Translations under genes and position numbers: made by a program
Assembly: GCA_905116865.2 (NCBI GenBank)
Contig: CAJHNH020008564.1
Span: 124,001 to 188,000, forward strand
DNA length: 64,000 bases
Reading direction: 5' to 3'
From: Candidula unifasciata
Taxonomy: Eukaryota; Mollusca; Gastropoda; Stylommatophora; Geomitridae
Part shown: positions 1 through 11,379 of the stretch, piece after piece
Position numbering within the stretch: position 1 is the stretch's first letter
Layout of the letters: each line of letters opens with the position of its first letter
Notes under the pieces: generated by a model
Seen by the model: the letters and a program-made list of their open reading frames with translations, nothing else
The model's database searches: none
Told to the model about the DNA's origin: nothing

Positions 1-284
1 CCCCATACTTGTGACTGTGGTATTTTTCTTGTGGTATGCAACATTTGGCAGTACCCGCATTTTTTTGGCTGTCAGTTTTCTTTCGGCACTGCTGTGATAG
101 GATAGACACTTTATTATGAGCAGTACTGGCATTTTTTAATACTCTGTTGAGGGTACTGGTATGTTTCATCTAAAAAAAAAAGCCTTGCATGCTGCCAAAG
201 CCACCATACCACTGGTATCTGTTTTACTATTCAATTTCAAATAACCTGTATAGATAATTTTTCTTCAACACCAAAGTGAACAAT
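1..284. other. No recognisable gene
   Basis: AT-rich sequence with no convincing ORF, RNA gene or repeat that I can assign. It lies directly downstream (in the minus direction) of the putative minus-strand exon at 697-809, so it could be intron of that gene. Confidence 0.4.
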
Positions 285-551
285 CTTCTTGGCGTTCACC
301 GACTGTAAACACTTTGAAAAAGCTATGGTTTTTGATCCACCTCTGAACTTGTCTTGTTCCAAAACTTGAATAATGTGTGCACATCTACTTTACAAATCTG
401 GCTTATTTGTATGCAAACTTTTAAAGTTCTTTGCCTCTCAGGAAGAACTTTGAAGGAAACCCCTAGTTAGTTTGACTTTTATGACATGGTGTGTATGTGT
501 GTGTGGGGGGGGGGGGTCTATTCTTCTTCTCTCCCCCCCCCCCCCCCCCCC
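285..551 (-). repeat. SINE-like repeat (GAA-tailed family), diverged copy
   Basis: A decayed member of the ~285 bp family described in full at 13741-14025. The tail side (cttcttggcgttcacc) is on the left and the head side, with the ggtctattcttcttc segment and a C-run, is on the right, so it is on the minus strand. A G-run and a long C-run have expanded within its head. Confidence 0.6.
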
Positions 552-696
552 ATGGAAATAAAAAAAAACATATACTAAAAAATTAGCAATCAATTTATAA
601 ACAATAAAATCAACACAAATTTACAAATATTTACAATAAATTGTGCATTGTAGCTGCACAGTTTTAAACACATTGCAGCAATTTGTTAAACTCTTA

Positions 697-809
697 CCTG
701 TATCCTTGGTACTGTCATTATCTTTTTTATTGTCTTTGTCTCCACAACCATTTTTTTCAGTTTTAGCTTCTTCAGAAGGTACACAGATCACAAATAGTAC
801 TTTAGCCAT
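697..809 (-). CDS. Possible first coding exon of an unidentified minus-strand gene
   Basis: On the minus strand an ATG at 809 opens a frame beginning MAKVLFVICVPSEEAK and continuing through a Lys/Asp/Asn-rich hydrophilic stretch. The frame reaches an excellent splice donor, ACAG|GTAAGAG, at about 697, and reading past it soon runs into low-quality sequence. Start codon, hydrophobic N-terminus and consensus donor together fit a first coding exon whose gene continues leftward out of the window. I do not recognise the protein. The frame is only about 37 codons, so chance is a real alternative. No flanking exon was found in bases 1-600. Confidence 0.3.
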
Positions 810-1734
810 GATCAGATCTTGTTTTTATTATCTACTCAAATGCTGCCTTCATCAAGAAAACAGTTTTTCAAAAACTGAAAGAGAAAAGACAACAGCTGTT
901 TAGTGATACTGCATAAACCATCCCAGTCAATATTTCACAAAAATGAAAAGGTAAGACTATCAAACAGTTGCATTTGTACTAGGGAACATATTTTAAGGTA
1001 AACATCTAATATTTTGTTTTTAAATCAGCATTTAAAAAAGTAATTCATTACTTTGAAGCTCTAGTCATTTATTATTAATGAATGCATCGGTAGTTACAAC
1101 AATCAAGTGAGGAAACATACCTAAGATGTTCCCAATAAATATCATAAACACTTCTGCGTTTACCTTTAAAAGGGTGTTGTTTTGTTAGACAGCGGTTTAT
1201 AGCTAGGCTGTGATATCTGCATCTTTTGGCTCAACACACCTGACTTCAGCAAACCTGTCTCCCTCGTAGGTTCAGGGTGATCATTTTTGTGGCAAAAAAT
1301 GGCCAGACATACTGCCCTAATATCATCATCATTATTTTCCTGTAGTGCCATTGTTGTCACATAGGGCTCACAGACTATTCCTTCATTCCCTTAGATCCAG
1401 TGCGATCAGTTCAATATCACAGTCTAGCATTTTCAGCCTCTCATCAATGAGCATTTTGGGGTTTTTTTGGACGTTGTCACTTCCTTAATTTCTCATTTTA
1501 GTGCCTGTTCGGTGGTTCTCTGCTGGTTTCTTCTCAGGATGTTCCAATGTACTGCCATCATCTTTGTCTTATATTGCTGTTACCAGAGGTTGCCAGACAT
1601 TTCTCTTATTTCTGTACCCCTCTTGAATTCATCCAAATTTATGAACAACATTTTCCTCTGGCATTTGTTTTTAAATGCATTTAACTTTTGTTCCGCATTT
1701 TTAGTGGTTCTCTGGCTTTCACTAGTATATGTTA
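810..1734. other. No recognisable gene
   Basis: AT-rich DNA without a supported ORF. Possible decayed retroelement sequence is present toward 1370-1730, but I cannot assign it to a family. Confidence 0.4.
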
Positions 1735-1850
1735 AAACAGTACCAACAGTATTGGAACTCTGCTCTGGCTGCTGAAGATAAGGATAGAGCGTGCATGGGA
1801 ATGCTCTAAGTGCTGTGATGTCAATTCTTGACTCAACACAATGGTTACAA
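1735..1850 (+). mobile_element. I-like LINE 3' tail fragment
   Basis: Matches the recurrent 3'-terminal segment also seen at 3570-3760, 44122-44262, 41960-42165 (minus), 45718-45860 (minus) and 50618-50730 (minus). In better copies this segment reads as a C-terminal peptide like TGTIGIGTLRLLLKMG followed by RLWEC, preceding a CxxC pair. This copy is frameshifted and only the last ~115 bp survive. Confidence 0.45.
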
Positions 1851-1930
1851 CTTAAATAACATTAGAACTGAAAATACATAACTTTGTTTTAAAACTAAAC
1901 AGTAGAGTTCCATTTTTTATTTAGACTTTT

Positions 1931-2214
1931 CTTCTTCTTCTTCGCGTTCACCAGCTGTACACTCTAGCGGAAAGTTCTGGTTGTTCGTCCACTTCTGAAC
2001 TGTAGTCCTGCTCCAGAACCTGAGTGTTGCGTGTGCATCAGTTTTACAGATCTGATTCACTTGAATGCAGACTGTTGGTTACTTACCTCTCAGGCAGATG
2101 CACTCCGACTTCAAAGAAAGCTCCCCAATTAGTCGACTCTTACGACATGCTTTTGGGTAGGCAGAGGGTCTATTCTTGTTTTTCCCACGATGGGGCCCCA
2201 GAACCCTCACGGGG
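1931..2214 (-). repeat. SINE-like repeat (GAA-tailed family), near full length
   Basis: Near-complete minus-strand copy. It starts with the (CTT)n/cgcgttcacc tail complement and ends with the head segment (tttttcccacgatggggcccc). It aligns along its full length with the copies at 13741, 17663 and 53401. Confidence 0.75.
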
Positions 2215-3539
2215 AACATTCAGACTTTTGAAAGCTGCTAATACCTTGCCAATATGTGTCATAATTTCTTTCTTTTTACCTCAGTGACTGGCAAAATTAC
2301 TATCTAAATAAGACAACTGATCTGTTACTTTATCTAGTCTTACATCTGCTTGATCCGTTATTGCTGTCTTTAATGTTTTCCCCCCACCCCCCAACCCCTT
2401 AGGATGTTAAAAAAGACTGATTATGGGACTACAAAAATCAGATATGTTAGACCAAAGATGAAGATATTACAGCCTAACTGTACAGAACAAACTGCCCTAT
2501 GTGGCGACAGTGAGCCTAATTTGTTTTACCCCAACAAGGGACAAGGAATCCACATGGGTTTACTGAAACATTGAATACTGTAGCTGGTGTCTCATTTACT
2601 TACCAGATAACATTAGAGAAATAAAGGCCCTTTGTTCACAACTTTAGACAAAACTAGCCAAAATATTTATAAACAGATTAAAGATAATAATGAGTAATTA
2701 ATGAGTGATTTTTCTGTAGTCACCCTTTAAACTGCTGAAGTCGTTATGCTTACAGGTCCATTTTCAGTAAAAAAAAAACATTAATTATCAGCCATTCGGA
2801 TATGCTTGTAAAGGAACAGTGACTTTTTTTTTCTTCTAACCTCTCACAAAATGGGGTTGAAGAATCCACACAGAGATTCTGACTTAATTTTCCTGTCACC
2901 GTTTAGAGTGGATCAAACAAAGTTGTCATGTGATTTTATTTTGCTTGTCTTGAGTGTTAAAACATGTGATTTGATTAACAAGTATGCAGAAAAGCTTCTG
3001 CACTACTACGACACTTGTTACCCCCCCCCCCCCCCCCAGTGAAAGTAATATGGACTAAGAGTAATGCTATCTATTCCTTTTTTTGTGTGTCAGGCTATGT
3101 TTTTGGCCCAAGGTTCACTTAAAATTTCAAGTGACATTTCAGCAAACACAGTCAGACTTTGTGATTAAATCTGGGGTGGGGGTTTTTTCTGTACCTGTTT
3201 GTAGTTACACTTAGTACGTCAATGATCCAGGTTGTCTCTTTGTGGAACAATTTGTTCCACATGTGGTTATACCTCTTTAATTTGATCGAGGCATAGGTGT
3301 GCCTAAACACTTTGGTATTGCCTTCAGCAGTTCTTGTGTTCACCTTCAAAAGGGTGATGGGCATTCTGTGTTGTGGTTTAAAGCCTGGCTGTGATATATG
3401 TGCCTTATGGCCCTATGTGTTAGGAAATGAACAGGCAGAGACTGGCTAGTTCTGCACCTTTTAGTGAACTGATGTATGAAAAGCTAGACATGTTAGGGCC
3501 CTCTGAGAGCAAGTGAACACTGCAGAGGCACAGATAGAG
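2215..3539. other. No recognisable gene; C-tract
   Basis: No supported coding region. It contains a C-run at about 3020-3037, a diverged SINE-head-like stretch around 2500-2560, and otherwise AT-rich unique-looking sequence. Confidence 0.4.
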
Positions 3540-3765
3540 CATTAGCCTGAGGAGAATGGTGTTGTGAGAAGTTGCCAGTGGATCTGGCCGAAGCTCAGGG
3601 AAATGCGAGATGGATGTACAATCAGGCAGTTACTGGTACCATCGGAATTGGAATTCGCTTACTGCTGAAGATGGGGATGAAGCGCTTATGGGAATGCCTG
3701 AGTGCTAGGGTGTCAATTCCTAATTCAACATTAAAGGGTTATGTGAAATGGACATCTAGTACTTT
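3540..3765 (+). mobile_element. I-like LINE C-terminal/3' fragment
   Basis: The plus-strand frame reads GNARWMYNQAVTGTIGIG and then a leucine/lysine stretch and RLWEC. This is the same C-terminal peptide as at 41960-42165 and 45718-45860. In the better-preserved copies it lies downstream of an RNase H domain. The reading frame is broken after the RLWEC motif. Confidence 0.5.
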
Positions 3766-4328
3766 TTGTTTTGTTTTGACGAGGGTGAGAAAGGTCTTAT
3801 GGTTAAATTAACAAAATAATGGTATGGAAGGTGTTTTAAGGCATTTTCAATACTGTGCAACCAAAGCTTATTTGATAGATACTTTTTATAATCACTTCTG
3901 TGGCAGATAGTAGTTAGTTACATTCATTAACTCATTCTTTGCAAAAAGGCAAGAAACCAACAATCTGTATACAAGTAAGCAAAATCTTTAAAATGTGTAT
4001 GCACACAAAATCCAAGTTCTGGTTTAAGACAAAAAGGACAAACAACCAGAACTTTCCATTAGAGTTAGTTACAGCTTGTGAATGCTAAGAAGAAAATTCT
4101 TTGCGAAGTGTTAGTTTAACTTATTTTGCCCTGTGTTATTATTTTAGCTTCTTTTAACACATATTACCCCCTCTAAAATTGAGAATAAACTAAGTCGAAT
4201 TAGATACAGCTTGCAGATGAAATGAGTGGGAAATAAATAAGCAATCAAAAAAAAATATGGCCAGTACATAACACTTGAAGAGGTAAAATTTTTAGTCCCA
4301 AGCAAGGCCACATTTAGACCTGATGAGG
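3766..4328. other. No recognisable gene
   Basis: AT-rich sequence with no ORF, RNA gene or repeat that I can support. Confidence 0.4.
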
Positions 4329-4512
4329 TCTGAAGCTTTACAAAGCTAAGGCAAAAAGCTAAGGTCCGAAGCTTTACAAAGCTAAGGCATGAAGTGACGA
4401 AGCTTTACAAAGCTAAGGCCCGAAGCTTTACAAAGCCAAGGCAGGAAGCTTTACAAAGCTAAGGCACAAAGCTCTACAAAGCTAAGGCCCAAAGCTTTAT
4501 AAAGACAAGGCC
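4329..4512. repeat. ~21-24 bp tandem repeat with a hairpin in each unit
   Basis: About seven imperfect units of the type GAAGCTTTACAAAGCTAAGGC. Each unit contains the self-complementary core AGCTTT-AC-AAAGCT, so each could form a 6-bp stem. The array follows a short stretch (gatgaggtctgaag) resembling sequence next to the LINE fragment at about 13090. Confidence 0.8.
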
Positions 4513-4751
4513 CTTATCATTTTAAACTATACTAGCTAATCTCAAAACTTTAAAATAAATATTCTTTTTAACACTTTCAGTACCAAGGAACGCACGCTGT
4601 TATTTAGTTACTGTTACTCTTCATATAGTACACTCATCTTTCCTTTTACTGTTAAATTCTTCTGTATCTCACTATTATTAGTGCATCTACTTATAACTTA
4701 AGCCTGTTTTGTTCAGTTCTATAGGAATAAAACATTTACTGCACTAGTGAC

Positions 4752-5530
4752 TCAATCAATCAATCAGGTGCCGTCTCCACAATGAAGGTTGGCTGCAATG
4801 GATCTCCAACAAGCCCCGTCTCTTGCCCTTGATGTACACTCACTCATACTGCTGTTCGTCCATCTCTTGATGTTATCCTCCCACTTGTAACGCTGTCTGC
4901 CTTTTGCATGCCTACCTTGAACCTTTCCCTCTAGGATGATCTTTACAATACTGTTATGTCTTTTAATGTTGCCAAAATATTTCACTTGTCTCTTTTTTAT
5001 TTCACCTAGCAGCTCTCTTTTCATTCCCAATTTCCTCAGTACCTCTGTATTTGATAGCTTTTGTTTCCATGAAATACGACCTAATCTTCTGTATATCCAC
5101 ATCTCCAAAGAATTGATACGATTTTCCAGTTGTTTGTTCATTGTCCATGTATCTGTGCCATACAGTAAGGTTGAGAATACATAACATTTGACAATTCTCA
5201 TTTTTAATGTATTGCTTATTTCTCTTGATGTCAGAAACTTTTGCATGTTGTTGATAATGTTTTTGGCTATCCCTATTCTTTTCTTGACTTCTGTTTCACT
5301 TCTGCCCGTCACATGTTATTACTTGTCCAAGATATAAGAAATTTTTAACTTGTTCCACTTTCACCCCGTTCACTGTGATATTCATTGTTAGCTGATTATT
5401 TTCTTTGCTAAATATCATGTTTTTTTGTCTTTTTCAAATTTATATCTAATCCAAATTCTGTACTCCTGTTTACTTGCTCCACTAGGTCTTGCAACTCCTG
5501 CTCACTCTCTGCTAGCAACACTAAGTGACT
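4752..5530 (-). mobile_element. Non-LTR retrotransposon, RT C-terminal region and 3' end
   Basis: A 182-codon minus-strand frame (5312-4764) carries the conserved C-terminal part of LINE reverse transcriptases: a STLLYG-x-x-TWT block, LEMWIYRRLGRISW, then a basic region (KKRQVKYFGNIKRH). Upstream on the same strand, in other frames, short blocks such as ESEQELQDLVEQVN and NFLYLG continue the palm/thumb order, so the copy is frameshifted. The 3' end is a short (TGAT)n run at about 4752-4766, as expected for target-primed retroposition of families with simple-repeat tails. Clade not determined. The element is dead. Confidence 0.8.
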
Positions 5531-7129
5531 AGTGACTAAGAAAAACCAAAACATTTTTTTAGGATCTACAGTTTTGAAGTAACAACCACATGGAATTGAA
5601 AGGGTTAAATATACACATAATCAATCTGATTATTCTATTTAATTTAAATAGGCTACTACTTTTACAAGTTAAAATAATTACAAATCCTAAGATAACACAC
5701 CCAAAATAATAAAATTGGAAGATTTCTGGGTTTTAAAAATTTAAGAAAATTGCATTATATCATTTTTTAAAAGCGTAATTATGAAGAATAAGAATGATTT
5801 TCTAAATTATGAGGCCCTAAGATGTAGCTTTTTTTATCTTACACCAAAATCCGACACTAGTCTTAAGTGTTTCAATAACTCCATTAACTCTTGCATCAAG
5901 GGGTTAAAATAACTACTACGGGACAATAGGAAATGAAGTAAACAATGGAACAATCACAATGTGATAACAAATCAACAGCAGATGTTGGGCTAGCTATACA
6001 GGATACAAGATGCTGAGAAGGTCAGTATGTTTATATAAGAAAAAAAAAAAAAAAAAAAAAAACACTATTGCTATAACAGTTTATTCAAAATATTTCAGTT
6101 AGGGATTTGAGACTTTGCTATTTAAATTAACAGTTTGTAATTTAAAATACAGACTTTGAGAGTTGCTTGTTTGTGGTATATACAGTTCTGATACTAAACA
6201 ATTTACTCACGACTGTGGTTAACAACAAACAATAATTTTAGCATTTCTACAAATGAATATGTACGCTTTTTTTTTTTTTAGTCGGTTTGTAGTCTTTACA
6301 TTACTAACACTTAGATGGTGGCATTTTAATTCTTTCTCCTTTCTCCAAGATATCTGAGTATCTATCGAAACGGGTTGTTATAACCAATAGAATAAGAAAC
6401 ATTGACACTTTTTTAAAATAGAAAAAAAAAAGGTAATGAATAAGGAACTCATTATTTTATTTTTAGTGATTAAGTGTTACCCAGTTCAACCCCCAAAAAG
6501 GCTATAACAAATGAGGAACAGAACAGTCTCCTATATTATTATAGCCACCCAAGTGTGTATATTGGCAAAAAAAATTACATTCCCGCGTATTTTTTGTAAT
6601 ATGTACATACATGTAAATAAATGAACACTTTTAAACTAAACATCCTTCTTTATTTTTAACCTCTGCATTATACAGCATAATATGGCCCCAAAAAACATTA
6701 TGGTTGGGGGGGGGGGGTGAATACCCAAAACATTAAGGTTAATATAAAATCAACTACTAATTCTAATTAGTTTATAAATTGGGATCGGCGGGAAAAGTTC
6801 ATTGTTTTTTTTTTTTTTAACAGGGTAATGAAAGATTATGACTTGCCTGCTTGGCAGAATAAGCGGTTGGGAAATAATTTGTTAATTTGCAGTATAAAAT
6901 GGCTAATCGATCTGAGATACACTATTTAATAATATTCTTGACAATACCTTGCATCTTTTTGTGTAATAATAATGTTAATGTCGATAAAAAGAGTACAACT
7001 TACAGATTTCTTCTAACCAGTTTTATGAGCGGCTTGCTGGCAACTGGACAAAGAAAGGCTATCTATTATAACCGCGTGGGCAGGGGAGGCTACCTACTTT
7101 TTTTTCTGAGAAAGAATCCAAATCGACAA
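5531..7129. other. No recognisable gene; AT-rich
   Basis: Very AT-rich interval with a poly-A run at about 6041-6062, several shorter A and T runs and a G-run near 6706. No supported coding region or assigned repeat. Confidence 0.4.
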
Positions 7130-7678
7130 CAGATGTTGGGACATTTTAAATATAAGTCAAACAGAGAGTAAGAATGATCAAAAATATTGTTCACATCATT
7201 AAAAAAAATACTTTCACTAAAAGAGATAGCCAACACAGTAAGAATAGAAATTGTGAAAAGTTATATTACCTCAACCTTACTCGGGAAAAAACCTGGACAA
7301 CGGACAAGCAAATTAGAAAGTCTTTGTTATGGAAACAGTATCAATATAGGGAGATATATATGTAAAAATATAAGGAAAGAGCAACCAAGAGGTTTTGAAA
7401 AAGGTGGGAGCCCGAAGACAACTTATCACAGACATCAGAAGGAAACAGTCACCATTTTTCGGCCATGTTATGAGAAGAGGAAATATAGAACATTTTGTGA
7501 CCGCTGGAAAGATCTGTGGAAGGAGGGATATAGCAAGACAACGAAAGAAGATTCTTGACAGTCTTGTTGCATGGCATGGAGTTGTGTCAGCACACGAATT
7601 GATACATGCTGCAGGAGATCGCAGATTGTGGAGAGGCATGATCGCCCACGCCAGTCGGCAAGGCACCTAATGATGATG
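7130..7678 (+). mobile_element. Non-LTR retrotransposon RT C-terminal fragment, frameshifted
   Basis: Plus-strand frames in succession give RIEIVKSYITSTLL, a TWTTDKQIRK block and, at 7395-7670, a 91-codon frame with SPFFGHVMRRGNIEHFV and a basic tail. This is the usual order of the C-terminal portion of a LINE reverse transcriptase. At least two frameshifts separate the blocks. It ends with TAATGATGATGATC, a simple-repeat 3' terminus like that of the minus-strand element at 46835. Confidence 0.75.
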
Positions 7679-8199
7679 ATCAAGATATAAGGAACGAAAG
7701 GAGAGTTATTAACCAGAAATTCAGAAAGCGCTAAAGCAACATTTCAGTGTGTACCAAGCATATTATAACAATATTGGACAGTTAGAAGCAAGCGAGCAAA
7801 AGACAGAACGGTGTGTAAAAGGGGGAGGGGGTGAAGAGGGGCATGAAGAAATACATGGACGGGAGTCTGAGAAAGAACAACCAGTACTGGCTAAGAGTAC
7901 TGGAAATCCATCGCAGCCATATTCAACTGTTGAGACGGCACATGATAAGTGGACCATATAGAAAACCTTTGGCTTATGGTAAAAGTGAGACAAGTAAAGT
8001 ACTCGCTCCTGTTCCCCTTTTGGAATTTAATGGGTATATGGTGCTGAGTTCATTTATTTAAAGTAATGAGTCTTCTTATTTTTGTTCCCCGTGCCAGTTG
8101 CTTTCAGATAAGAAAGCCATAGGCCTCTATATCTTGGTTTCCATTGGAATGCCAAATGGTGATCTTTCTTCTACTCAGCGTGATGTGACATATATCTTC
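7679..8199. other. No gene; part of a dispersed repeat
   Basis: The interval 8070-8190 resembles 48970-49140 (shared ttcagataagaaagccatag-type segment and a later ccattggaatgcca-type segment). It therefore belongs to a dispersed repeat of unknown class. The rest is unassigned. Confidence 0.4.
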
Positions 8200-8445
8200 T
8201 TCTTCTTCTGTTCGCCTGAAATAAGTTGTCTATATCAGCAGTTTTGTCTCTTGTATAAATTTCACTGTCGCTGTTAGTTCATTCAGTGGTCCATAGAGTT
8301 TACTTTCCACTGTTGTTCTTTCTGGCCAAAAAGTTTGCCTCAATGTGTCAAATTCGGTGCAGTCCTGGAGTACATGCTCTGCTGTCTGGGGCACCTTTCC
8401 ACAGGTGCACATGGCTGATACACCTATCTGAGCAGCAGTTGAATG
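8200..8445 (-). mobile_element. I-like LINE 3' end in antisense
   Basis: The minus-strand frame includes CTCGKVPQTAEHVLQDCTEF, a CxC...H...C zinc-knuckle-like end typical of the C-terminus of RNase H-bearing LINEs, followed by a stop and a short 3' region. It abuts a plus-strand LINE at about 8446, so two LINE fragments meet end to end. A related 3' segment occurs at 15470-15640. Confidence 0.65.
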
Positions 8446-9735
8446 GAAAGGGAAGGACTTTGTCATTTGCTGATGACATTTTGATTTATCGACGAGGGCG
8501 TGATAGACAGGAGATCGCCAGCACAATGCTTCCAATATCGAGCAAAGACTACTAATACTTCTATTCTACGGTCTGGTCCTTTCACCCATTGAATACGCTC
8601 TGGCCATCCTCACTGTCAGTGCTACCCAGATTGAAAGACTCGAAAAGGTGCAAAATGAAGCCATGCGCATTATTTTGGGATGTACAAGAGACACATCCTG
8701 TGAAGCAATGAGGTATCTACTTGACTTTCCAACAATGAACCAAAGGATCAGGATGTGGAGGGCTCGGGCATACCTCACAATATGTGCTGATAAGAAACAC
8801 CCACTGCATCAAGCGCTTTTTAGTGAAAAGGGCGACAGACTGAAGAGGGGAAAATCGTGGCTAGGTCGGGCAGAAGATGTTATTAGGCAAATATGCAGCC
8901 TAACCGACATCATACCTGGTGCAGAATGGATACCTGTGCCTCGGGCGTTTATTTGTACATTTTCCTGTATTGTCACACTCAACAGGCGATGTAGAGAAGA
9001 GAATCCTGTTGCTATTAATGCAGAGGTCAACGCTCTCATCGGTGAAAATTCAGACGAAGCAGATGCACTAATCTATACAGACGGATCCGTTATACGCCAA
9101 AGAAGAAGCGCATGGGCATTTACAGCACGCTCAGCGGGCAGAACAGTCAAAGAAGCCAACGGTGCCTTCTCCATGACAACCAGCAGCATGACGATGGAGG
9201 TGATGGCAGTGACGCAAGCGTTTGCCTGGCTTGAAACACAAAAATACACCCGCATATGTATACTCAGTGATTCAATGAGTATGATCCGGAGGGTTCAGGC
9301 AGGTTCAGTGCGAAGACAATGGCTTGAATCATTACAGAAGTCCACTGTGCGTGGAGTCACCTTTATTTTTGTTCCGGGACACGCAGGCGTCGATGGAAAT
9401 GAAAGAGCTGACAGGTTGGCTGGATCTGCTATCACTACCGACGGTCGGCCTATGGATCATGCTGATATTATCAATGCCCTCAGAGAAATGGGAAGGATAG
9501 AGGACTTTGGTGGCAGTGAATCCACATCACTCGCCAGAATGGCAGACTTGGGAATTAAGATCGGCACAGCAAAAAACGAGACGCACACCGGACACGTCAG
9601 AAGACTTGGTTAATCAACATAGAACTGGTACTATTAGCCATCGGACGTTGGGGTTCATACTGAGGGGAGGATCTGAGCACCTATGGACATGTCCGGAGTG
9701 CAATGACGATAACCTGACTAACTAACTAACTAACC
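8446..9735 (+). mobile_element. I-like LINE with RNase H domain, 3' half
   Basis: The fragment begins with an RT active-site block (SFADDILIYRRG, about 8456-8495). It is internally deleted before the post-RT segment (VSATQIERLEKVQNEAMR) and then runs open from 8648 to 9613. The frame carries an RNase H domain with all four acidic residues visible, counting from 8648: Asp145 in YTDGS, Glu184 in MTMEV, Asp208 in LSDS and Asp255 in NERADRLA. After a frameshift a C-terminal peptide with SEHLWTCPEC and a CPECxD finger follows. It ends in (CTAA)n at about 9716-9735. RNase H plus this tail points to the I superfamily. The deletion and frameshift make it a dead copy, although the RNase H frame is surprisingly intact. 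Confidence 0.85.
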
Positions 9736-10111
9736 TATCTTGAATTGTTTGTACGTGTGGTTACGTAAACGGTTGTGCCCTGTTTTGAGGCGAAGGAAAA
9801 TGACTTGTTCTGGTCCATAATAAAATAGTCGTCTTATGCTGGGGCTGGTGGTTTCCTGATCGATTTAATTATTCTTTTCTGTTGGTGGTATGTGACATAT
9901 ATCACTGTGGTCTCAGTAATCTTACACTTGTGAACGATACAAGTAGATAACAATATCAAGAGATGAACAAACACTAGTCATCGAATGCGCTACCAAGACA
10001 AGAGACAGTGCTGAAGATTCACTGCAGCCCACCATCATTGTGGAAACGGCTCTTGATTGATTTATTCACCCCCTTATCTTGTTCTTCTTGAAAGTCATCT
10101 ATATATTGACA
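9736..10111. other. No recognisable gene
   Basis: Unassigned sequence downstream of the LINE terminus. No ORF, RNA gene or repeat that I can support. Confidence 0.35.
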
Positions 10112-10314
10112 ATTCCTTACGTCCTTCTTAGGACGTTATTTTTTGTTATTTGAAGCCCCACTCTGGCTTTTGCCAGGGGCCGCAATATAGGCAGGTCATC
10201 ATTATGGCCAAATGTCTGAACGCGGTTTCTGGGACCTCTCCACGGTGATCCTCATCCGCATGGTGGCACTTTGTGTCATCGGGTGTTTATCGCTTGTGTG
10301 ATGTCCTGGTGGGG
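10112..10314 (-). repeat. ~190 bp dispersed SINE-like repeat, second family
   Basis: Reverse complement of the family beginning CCACCAGGACATCACACAAG and ending with cttcaaaataacgaaaaatt. Other copies are at 12243, 22513, 23482, 29699 and 53997. Head and tail are conserved among copies while flanks differ, as expected for a mobile short element. I could not see a clear tRNA head. Confidence 0.75.
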
Positions 10315-10404
10315 TAAAAAAGCCAAGCCAAGTCATCTATAATGCTCACTTAATTTGTTTAACACTTTCGTTGCTTTACTGCCGTCAGCTACCATTTTTT
10401 TTCC

Positions 10405-10531
10405 ACTCAGACTGATGCATTCCGACTTTCAATGCAGCACTCAATTAGTCGACTCCTGCGATTTGCTTGCTGGGGAGGCAGTGGGTCTATTCTTAATTTC
10501 CCCCACCACGGAGCCCGGAACAACACGGGAA
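10405..10531 (-). repeat. SINE-like repeat (GAA-tailed family), head half only
   Basis: Only the head half is present, from gatgcattccgactttc through ggcagtgggtctattctt to the cccggaac terminus. The tail half is missing. Confidence 0.65.
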
Positions 10532-11370
10532 ATCGTTAAATCCTTTATTTTAAAAAATGTTTTGCGTAATATTATTTGAAATATTGTCCTGTTTACTCAT
10601 CTGCTGGGGTTGTGTTTACGATAGAAATCAATACATGGTAATTTGTTGATCACACGGTGATAACTAAACTTCTTCCAATTGTCGTGTCAAATGTGTCACT
10701 TATATAAGTGAAATTATTCCATTTAATTGTTAACTGGTTGTGATGCGTGTTTCTGTTTTAGTTTTCTAGAATACTATACTGTAGCGATTTCAGGATCATT
10801 TTTATTTTTCTATTTATTTTTATCATTTTGTTCATTCTTTGCCATTTAAGGCAAGAATGAACGCCCTTCGTTTATTGTAATTAGTCTGTGAAGCTGGCAT
10901 ACTTTATCTGTCCCCACTTGTTTGTTGTCAACACGCTTAAACCTTGCGGTGCCAAGGTCAAGAAACGGCGAGATGGTGTTCTGTCCACGTGCTTCATTTA
11001 TGGAGCGTTTTCGTGGAGCCTTATCCCCGTTGTCCGTCGTTTGCACGGTCGGCTAATCTAGATTATGTCTGGTTAATTAACTTTGGCAGGTTTATTTCCA
11101 TTGGGTCAGTCCGATTAGGTTTCATTCTATAGAATAATCACTAGTTGTTTACCAAGCCATCGGGAAGGTTGCTTTATGAAGCGCAGATGTGCTTGTTTAG
11201 TTTACAGAATCACTACCGGGGTCTGAAGTTTGTAGATATTGTTAAAAAATTTCTTTTAGGCAAATATGGAATGTGGTCAGCAAAATCGGCACTACAATTT
11301 TAGTTTATACTATCTTGGGGAATCCAAGTTTTCCCATTGAAAGTCTAAAATCATGGATGAGGAGGGGGAA
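10532..11370. other. No recognisable gene
   Basis: AT-rich to mixed-composition sequence with no supported gene or repeat. Confidence 0.35.
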
Positions 11371-11379
11371 GGGGTGTTG

